Below are positions 29,066-34,157 of a stretch of 34,157 nt of DNA, piece by piece. The position numbers and the translations under genes are program-made. Source of the DNA: Candidatus Peribacteria bacterium (GTDB lineage: Bacteria > Patescibacteriota > Gracilibacteria > Peribacterales > Peribacteraceae); NCBI GenBank assembly GCA_023245765.1, contig JAHFJP010000013.1, forward strand, positions 1-34,157, written 5' to 3'. Within the stretch, counting starts at the first letter, position 1. Every line of letters begins with the position of its first letter. The notes beneath the pieces were generated by a model. That model was not told where the DNA came from. It was given only the letters and a program-made list of their open reading frames with translations, and did not search any database.

Positions 29066-30376
29066 ATGCAAATCTTCTCATCCCGCTACACTGACTATGT
29101 GTCACATCTCGCAGCTTCTATCCGTCGCCGCAACATCTGGCTCTGGGCGTTCTACGATTTTGCGAACTCGATCGCGTTCGTGAATGTGTCGTTTCACTTC
29201 GCGCTCTGGTTTATCGCGCAGCAGCATGCATCCGATGCGTGGATGAGTGTCTCGGTGGCGGCAACGACGGTCGCGATGCTCATCGTCCTGCCGGTCCTCG
29301 GACGGATGTCCGATGACCGCGGGCGGCGACTGCCGTTTTTGGCGGTCTGCACGATGATGAGCATTTTGGCGCTGCTCGGACTCGGCGTTGTTGCCGCCAT
29401 CGCTCCCACATTCACGCTGCCCGTTACGATATTCGTCTTCGTTCTCTACTCGCTCTTCAATCTCTTCTACATGTCGTGCTTCGCGTTCTATGACGCGCTG
29501 CTGCGGTCGCTCACGACCGGCACCGGCTCTCTCGAAAAAATTTCGGGGTTCGGCGGAGCACTTGGGCAGATCGGGAATGTGGCGGGACTGCTCCTCGTGA
29601 TGCCGATTTCCAAAGGCACGATGTCGTTCTTCGGCATCGGCGGCAAAGGGGGAGTGTTCCTCGCCGCAGGTGTTCTCTTCTTTTTGTCTTCACTGCCCGT
29701 TTTCCTCTTCTTCCGTGAGCAGCCCGTGGAAGGGCGCAGCGACAAAATCGGCAAGACGCTCCGTGAGACGATCAAGGATCTCCGTCACATCCGCCGGTAC
29801 CCCGGCGTTCTGCCGTATTTGATCACGTACGCGCTCTTCGCCGACGCGCTGCTCACGCTTACGCTCTTCGCGTCGTTCTACTTGCAGGCCGTTGGGCACA
29901 TGGATGACGCGGCAAAGACGATGACATTCATGTTCGCGATCGTTGCGGGCATTGTCGGTGCGCTGGCCGGTCCGCTCATCGTGCGGATTTGCGGCAGCCG
30001 CAAGCGGGGTGTGACCGCGTGCATTGCCTTCTGGTTTGTCGTCCTCGCCGGGTTTGGGTTTGCGCGTACGCCGCTGCTCTTTACGATTCTCGTCGCACTC
30101 AACGGCTTTGGCTTCGGCGCGCTCTTTGCGCTTTCCCGAGCGTTCTATTCGGCAATCGTTCCGGCGGAAAAACAGGCCGAAATGTTCAGTCTGTACGCAC
30201 TCTTCGAGCGGACAGCCTCGGTCTTTGGACCGCTGATCTGGAGCACGACGGCGTTCATCTTTGCATCCTACGGTGACGACAAATACCGCTTCTCGGTGTT
30301 CGCACTCGCGATCCTCGTGCTCATCAGTCTGTTCACGTTTCAGTATGTGAAGGAGCCGGAGGCTACACAAACTTGA
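29066..30376 (+). CDS. MFS transporter, UMF1/Atg22-like
   Basis: The 436-aa protein has about twelve membrane helices. Near the start is IWLWAFYDFANSIAFVNVSF, the W-x-x-Y-D-F-A-N-S hallmark of the UMF1/Atg22 family; LGRMSDDRGRRLPFL is the MFS loop 2-3 motif and ISGFGGALGQIGNVAGLLL matches the family's G-rich fifth helix. Atg22 exports amino acids from the yeast vacuole; bacterial members have no settled substrate. The start codon is close behind a -10 in an AT-rich stretch shared with the divergent argS promoter region. The last 14 nt overlap the convergent EamA gene. Confidence 0.9.
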   Translation: MQIFSSRYTDYVSHLAASIRRRNIWLWAFYDFANSIAFVNVSFHFALWFIAQQHASDAWMSVSVAATTVAMLIVLPVLGRMSDDRGRRLPFLAVCTMMSILALLGLGVVAAIAPTFTLPVTIFVFVLYSLFNLFYMSCFAFYDALLRSLTTGTGSLEKISGFGGALGQIGNVAGLLLVMPISKGTMSFFGIGGKGGVFLAAGVLFFLSSLPVFLFFREQPVEGRSDKIGKTLRETIKDLRHIRRYPGVLPYLITYALFADALLTLTLFASFYLQAVGHMDDAAKTMTFMFAIVAGIVGALAGPLIVRICGSRKRGVTACIAFWFVVLAGFGFARTPLLFTILVALNGFGFGALFALSRAFYSAIVPAEKQAEMFSLYALFERTASVFGPLIWSTTAFIFASYGDDKYRFSVFALAILVLISLFTFQYVKEPEATQT

Positions 30377-31232
30377 GCCCCACGATCCCCGCGATGATCA
30401 CGAGCATGCTGAGCCACTGCCCGGCGGAGAGTTTTTCGTGATACCACATCCATGCGAGCAGCGATGTGACGACGAGCGTGCCGCAGGAAATCGCGTTCAT
30501 GATCCCGATGGGACCCAGGCTCGACGCCATACTCATCATTCCCGTGCCGAGGAGAGTCGGGAACGAACATGTGGCGATCATCAGGAACGTCCGGCCATCA
30601 ATCTTTTTCACACTCTTTCCAAAGAAGATTTTCCGGAAAATCAGAAGAGCACCGCACGCTATCGCAATCGTGATCTCCCAAAAATATCCGGCCACAAGCG
30701 GATTCGCTTCGCGGCTCAACACAGCGAGTGCGTAGGTCAGGTACGCGACCGGGATTGCTGCGACCATCACGAGCATGACTCCCCGCGCGAAGCGGACATC
30801 CAAATGCGGGAGATGGCGGTGCTGGAGTCCGATTGTCACGCATCCCGCGATGATGACGCCGATCAGCAGCATGCTCAGCGGAGAAAGAACTTCACCGAGC
30901 AGGAACCACCCAAAGAGCACGATCGCGACTGTTGCCACCGCTTTGGAGACGCTCGAGCAGATTCCCGCGGGCAGGTACGCATACGATCCGTAGATCAGCG
31001 CGAGGTACACGGCGCCGCAGAGCCCCGAAAGCGCGAGCATCTGCCAGTGGGCCGCCATCACTGCAAAGTCGCTCGTCTTTGCGTTGATCAGTAGTGGCAG
31101 GAGCGTGATGACAAACGACATGTTGCGGTAGAACGCCAAGCTCAGCCCGTCGATTTTGCGCGCATAGCGGATGAGCAGCGTCTGCTGCACCGTGTAGCTG
31201 AGCATCGAGCCGAAGGCGTAGAAGTAGAACAT
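30363..31232 (-). CDS. EamA/DMT-family transporter
   Basis: A 289-aa protein with ten predicted membrane helices in two EamA halves. The second half ends in the usual WHYEKLSAGQWLSMLVII-type segment (here YHEKLSAGQWLSMLVIIAGI), and the first has FLLGEVLSPLSMLLIGVIIAG at the same place. Such carriers export or import small metabolites; the substrate is unknown. The frame extends to 31328, but ATG 31232 (MFYFYAFGSML) begins 1 nt after the stop of the cysteine-rich gene, giving a normal EamA N-terminus. The close spacing indicates co-transcription with the two cysteine-rich genes upstream. Confidence 0.9.
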   Translation of the reverse strand: MFYFYAFGSMLSYTVQQTLLIRYARKIDGLSLAFYRNMSFVITLLPLLINAKTSDFAVMAAHWQMLALSGLCGAVYLALIYGSYAYLPAGICSSVSKAVATVAIVLFGWFLLGEVLSPLSMLLIGVIIAGCVTIGLQHRHLPHLDVRFARGVMLVMVAAIPVAYLTYALAVLSREANPLVAGYFWEITIAIACGALLIFRKIFFGKSVKKIDGRTFLMIATCSFPTLLGTGMMSMASSLGPIGIMNAISCGTLVVTSLLAWMWYHEKLSAGQWLSMLVIIAGIVGLKFV

Positions 31233-31233
31233 G

Positions 31234-32940
31234 TCAGGGGAGAGCGTTGAGATAGCACGATTCGCAATAGATATGCATGTCGGTCTCTTCCGGATAACTC
31301 GTCTGCATCGTCTTTCCACAATTGTCACATTTTCCCGACCGGAGTCGCATCGGATTCTTCTCCGCGAATCTCTTCAGGTACCGGCAGTCTACACAACAGT
31401 CGGGGAGGGGAATCCGGCGCTCACGATAGAGGCTGAGTTCCTGCGGCACGATCTTGTAGTTCTTCTTGCACTCTTCGCAGCGGAGAATCTGCGCGGTCAC
31501 GTCATCTTTCACCTCATCAATCTTGTCGGGCACCGCGTAGATCTGATCACGCGACGCCTTGGGTTCATCCTTTTGCCATCGGTAGCCGATAGTCTTCGCT
31601 TTGGCTTGGGAGAGCGGAAAATACTCATTTGCAACAGTGTCATTGTATCCAAAAGGAGAGAGGGAAGCCGGGAAAAATTCCCCCCATGAACCAGTCGCTT
31701 CGCTCCGGTTCAGGGCAAGCGTACTGTCATTTTGCATGTGTTCAATGATCCGCGGCATGAGTTTTTCATATTCCTCTTTTGCATATTCTTTGTTCAGGAT
31801 GCAGTACTTGCCGCGGCGGATGCCGATCGAGCCGAAAATATTTTTTGATGCCGTGATGAACCAGGAGTAGAGGACATTCTGAGACTCCGCGGCACGCAGA
31901 CAGAAGAGGCAGTTGTAGGATCCCGATCCAGATGTCGTCTCATACATGAGCTCGCTATCACGTCCTCCGGAATATTCATCCATCGAGTCATGATGCAGTT
32001 TCACGTCCCAGAGATATTTGGAGTCCGTCGACTTCTGGACGCCGAAGCAGTCATGGCAATTTTTACAGTTGAAGAGATTATCGCCCGTGCTGTCCTCGCA
32101 CCCGACGATCATCAGATTCCGGCGGATCGCCTTCCTCCGGATCCCCGCGTACATCTTCTGCGCTACCTGGACCATCCGCCTCGATCCAAAATCAAACTCC
32201 TTGAGCTTCTTCTCGTACTGCTCTTTCGTCAGTTGCTCATTGAGGAAGCAGTAGCGCTTCTTGCGCAAGTTGCAGCACATAAAACAATCCATGCAGTTAC
32301 GGCAATCAAGCAGAAACGCCGATGTCGCGCAGTCGCTCGAAAAGAAGAGGTAACGACTGTCCTGACAGTTCACGCATTCAACACATTCGTACAGGAAGCT
32401 GCAGTCCGTCACCTGCATGCAGTCGACGCAGTTATTGCTCTTGTTGCCGCGGTACGTGTACATCATCGACTGCGATGAGTGCGTGCGTGAGCAGAGGTAG
32501 CAGTTGCCGCACTCGCGCATGTCGTTGTTGAAGTCGCAGTTTTCCGAGAGTTCGACGCGCAGCGAGGCGAGGGGGACTTCCAGCGACAGTTTTTTGAATT
32601 GATCGAAGAACGATACCGAGAAGTCATACGGGCGTCCGTAGCTCAAGGGATCGAACTTCTCGCTGTACCAATGATCTTTGTCGCAGACTTTGTACGGTGA
32701 ATCCGGAGGGAACACCGAGATGATGTCTTTGCCAGTCACATCGCATTTCCTCCTGTAGAGATGCCGCTCATTGCGAAAACTCATCCGGCGCTGCTGGCGA
32801 CATTCGGGGCAGAGCGTGGGAGGGGGGATCGGGCATTTCTTCTGGCCAAACACCGGTGAAATTTTTTCGTAGAAGATCAAGTCCTCTTTCGCGACCATGA
32901 AGTTCAAGCCGCACTGTGTGCAGGATTTTTCCATATTCAT
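31234..32940 (-). CDS. Cysteine-rich zinc-ribbon protein, paralogue 2
   Basis: About 568 aa with about 40 Cys, mostly as C-x-x-C. Layout: N-terminal ribbon (CTQCGLNF, CPIPPPTLCPEC, RRKCDVTG), a Cys-dense middle (CGNCYLC, ECVECVNCQDSRY, CRNCMDCFMCC), two signature repeats (RYCFLNEQLTKEQYE and KYCILNKEYAKEEYE), and C-terminal ribbons (CEECKKNY, CCVDCRY, CDNCGK, YCESCY). No membrane helix is present. The family is, from memory, common in Patescibacteria under misleading names; its role is unknown and metal binding is inferred. ATG 32940 overlaps the previous stop (ATGA). An 11-residue insertion absent from the paralogue coincides with a GAGCGAAGCGA repeat at 31696-31728. Confidence 0.85.
   Translation of the reverse strand: MNMEKSCTQCGLNFMVAKEDLIFYEKISPVFGQKKCPIPPPTLCPECRQQRRMSFRNERHLYRRKCDVTGKDIISVFPPDSPYKVCDKDHWYSEKFDPLSYGRPYDFSVSFFDQFKKLSLEVPLASLRVELSENCDFNNDMRECGNCYLCSRTHSSQSMMYTYRGNKSNNCVDCMQVTDCSFLYECVECVNCQDSRYLFFSSDCATSAFLLDCRNCMDCFMCCNLRKKRYCFLNEQLTKEQYEKKLKEFDFGSRRMVQVAQKMYAGIRRKAIRRNLMIVGCEDSTGDNLFNCKNCHDCFGVQKSTDSKYLWDVKLHHDSMDEYSGGRDSELMYETTSGSGSYNCLFCLRAAESQNVLYSWFITASKNIFGSIGIRRGKYCILNKEYAKEEYEKLMPRIIEHMQNDSTLALNRSEATGSWGEFFPASLSPFGYNDTVANEYFPLSQAKAKTIGYRWQKDEPKASRDQIYAVPDKIDEVKDDVTAQILRCEECKKNYKIVPQELSLYRERRIPLPDCCVDCRYLKRFAEKNPMRLRSGKCDNCGKTMQTSYPEETDMHIYCESCYLNALP
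31687..31712 (-). repeat. GAGCGAAGCGA hairpin inside a coding sequence
   Basis: TGAACC (31687-31692) and GGTTCA (31707-31712) surround the minus-strand loop GAGCGAAGCGA (31695-31705), the repeat of the array at 17790-17985. Here it is read in frame as N-R-S-E-A and forms part of an insertion relative to the tandem paralogue. Confidence 0.7.
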
Positions 32941-34157
32941 GTCAGGGACTGCGTATAACACGACTCGCAGTAGATGATCTCCGGACGGTCAGGCGCATAT
33001 GTTGTCCGGATCTCCTTCTGACACTTCGTGCACTTTCTGTCGTAGAGCGTGCGGGGATTACGCATCATGCGCCGGTTCGTGTGGCGACAGTAGAAACACA
33101 GTGGCGGCACGGGGGTCTTAAGCTGCCGATAGAGTGCCAGCTCCTGCGCGATGACTTTGTAATTGCGCTTGCAGGCGCGGCAGGCAAGGACCTCGTCCTC
33201 GATCTTCTCCGTGACGGTATCAATCGTCTCGGGCAGTGCGACGGTCTGCGGGCGGTACTCGCGGGCATCAGGATCCCGCCAGGCGTACCCGCGCTGCGTC
33301 GCTTCTTTTTTTGTCAGCGGGAATTGCTCCTGTGCGATCGTTTCGTTGTAGGGGAACATCGCGAACCCGACGGGGTAGAACTCTCCCCATTCACCCGTCT
33401 TGCGCATTGCGTCGATCACCTTTCCGGCAAGCGCTTCGTATTCGTCTTTCGTATATTGTTTGTTGAAGATGCAGTACTGCTTGTGCTGGAGTCCGATGCA
33501 CGCGAAGCAGTTCTTGGAGTGCGGACAGTTCATGCAGTAACTCAGCTGTGCCGAATCGGCCAATGTGAACATGCAGAAGCGCAGGTCGTAGGCGTTGTAG
33601 CCGAGACAGGAGCATTCGTAGAGACGCTCGGCATCACCGCATTCCTGAATGTCCTGTGCCGTCTTGAGCGGATTGAATGCCTGGAAGACGTATCGGCAAT
33701 CCCAGAGATTGCTGGAATCGAAGCAGTGGTGCGCATTCTTGCAATGTGTGAGGTAGTCGCCGGTCGCATTTTCGTTCTGGATGCCGTGCATGAATTTCTG
33801 CGGAAACTTCGCCTTGAAGGTCTCAAAATGCGCGCGCGTCTTCTCGATCGCTCCCGTTGAGCGCAGCTGGCTGGCGACTGCCTCATATTGAGCTTTGGTG
33901 ACCTGTTTGTTCTCAATGCAGTACTCCTTGTTGACCATGTTGCTGCAGAGGATGCAGTTGCGGCAACCGATGCAGCTCTTGAGGAAAAAACTTCCCGAGC
34001 AATTGCTGCAGTCCTGCAGGAATCGCGAGTCGTAGCACTGCAGACAATCAACGCATTCATAGCAGAGCTCGCACTTGCGGACCCGGTAGCAGTCCATGCA
34101 GTTTTTGGAACCGTTGATGCTGTAGCTGTAGTAACAATCCCAGTCTTCGTCGCTGTC
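32937..34157 (-). CDS. Cysteine-rich zinc-ribbon protein, paralogue 1 (5' end clipped)
   Basis: The frame is open to the window edge, so the N-terminus is missing; the ATG at 34097 is internal, since Cys-rich sequence (WDCYYSYSINGSKNCMDC) continues upstream. Visible parts are the Cys-dense core (CELCYECVDCLQCYDSRF, CSNCSGSFFLKSCIGCRNC), two signature repeats (EYCIENKQVTKAQYE and QYCIFNKQYTKDEYE), KTGEWGEFYPVGFAMFPYNE, and C-terminal ribbons (CRACKRNY, CFYCRH, CTKCQK, YCESCY). It aligns with paralogue 2 over its length and is translationally coupled to it by an ATGA overlap. Structural metal binding is likely; function is unknown. Confidence 0.85.
   Translation of the reverse strand, partial: DSDEDWDCYYSYSINGSKNCMDCYRVRKCELCYECVDCLQCYDSRFLQDCSNCSGSFFLKSCIGCRNCILCSNMVNKEYCIENKQVTKAQYEAVASQLRSTGAIEKTRAHFETFKAKFPQKFMHGIQNENATGDYLTHCKNAHHCFDSSNLWDCRYVFQAFNPLKTAQDIQECGDAERLYECSCLGYNAYDLRFCMFTLADSAQLSYCMNCPHSKNCFACIGLQHKQYCIFNKQYTKDEYEALAGKVIDAMRKTGEWGEFYPVGFAMFPYNETIAQEQFPLTKKEATQRGYAWRDPDAREYRPQTVALPETIDTVTEKIEDEVLACRACKRNYKVIAQELALYRQLKTPVPPLCFYCRHTNRRMMRNPRTLYDRKCTKCQKEIRTTYAPDRPEIIYCESCYTQSLT

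Noticed and set aside
1-34157. Alternative genetic code with TGA as glycine or tryptophan
   Set aside because: TGA ends several well-aligned proteins (for example ALG5-like, purB and both cysteine-rich proteins) at expected lengths.
1-34157. tRNA, rRNA, CRISPR array or insertion sequence
   Set aside because: I looked for T-arm-like GTTCGAATC, spaced direct repeats and transposase motifs on both strands and saw none outside coding coincidences. A tRNAscan or Infernal run would be more sensitive.

Overview
The window looks like a chromosomal segment of a Candidate Phyla Radiation (Patescibacteria) bacterium, most likely near the Peribacteria/Peregrinibacteria. This rests on gene content. There are two tandem cysteine-rich proteins carrying a repeated Y-C-x-x-N-[KE]-x-x-[TA]-K-x-x-Y-E signature, a free-standing four-helix-bundle (S23/IVP) gene, an Ada-like small domain protein, and very compact gene packing. 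TGA is used as an ordinary stop codon in many genes, which argues against the code-25 Gracilibacteria/Absconditabacteria. By eye the sequence is moderately GC-rich. I found no rRNA, tRNA, CRISPR array or insertion sequence.

Layout. 1-5414: a clipped gene end, a hypothetical gene, an AEC transporter, rpe, a DUF192 lipoprotein, purC, a membrane-anchored hypothetical, the four-helix-bundle gene between inverted octamer arrays, and an Ada-like protein. 5422-14505: a surface-glycan block with asnB, two GT87-like GT-C enzymes, a GtrB/DPM1-like GT2, an ALG10-like GT-C, an ALG5-like GT2 and a PMT-family protein. Two polyprenyl-phosphate-sugar synthases next to four GT-C transferases suggests a complete lipid-linked-sugar system. 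14634-17745: ftsH followed by two bacterial PH-domain membrane proteins. 17746-18004: a cluster of hairpins with a common 11-nt loop. 18005-23395: a PNPOx-like flavoprotein, a secreted or anchored hypothetical, a truncated second copy of the purB 5' end, a HExxH protein, intact purB, and a hypothetical.

23511-29027: a tightly packed minus-strand operon of argS (with a long N-terminal extension), an M20 deacylase/peptidase, an unrecognised protein and a threonine-synthase-like PLP enzyme. 29066-31232: an Atg22/UMF1-type MFS transporter converging on an EamA transporter. 31234-34157: the two cysteine-rich paralogues, translationally coupled to each other and to the EamA gene.

The most general signal is regulatory. 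At about fourteen gene starts a -10-like TAnnnT hexamer ends only 6-9 nt before the start codon, usually with no Shine-Dalgarno sequence. This points to widespread leaderless transcription and lets several starts be reassigned, including a probable AUA start for the AEC transporter. The other strong signals are the inverted arrays around the four-helix-bundle gene, the GAGCGNAGCGA-loop hairpins (one of them inside a coding sequence as an 11-residue insertion), the purB remnant, and the eukaryote-like ALG5/ALG10/PMT trio.
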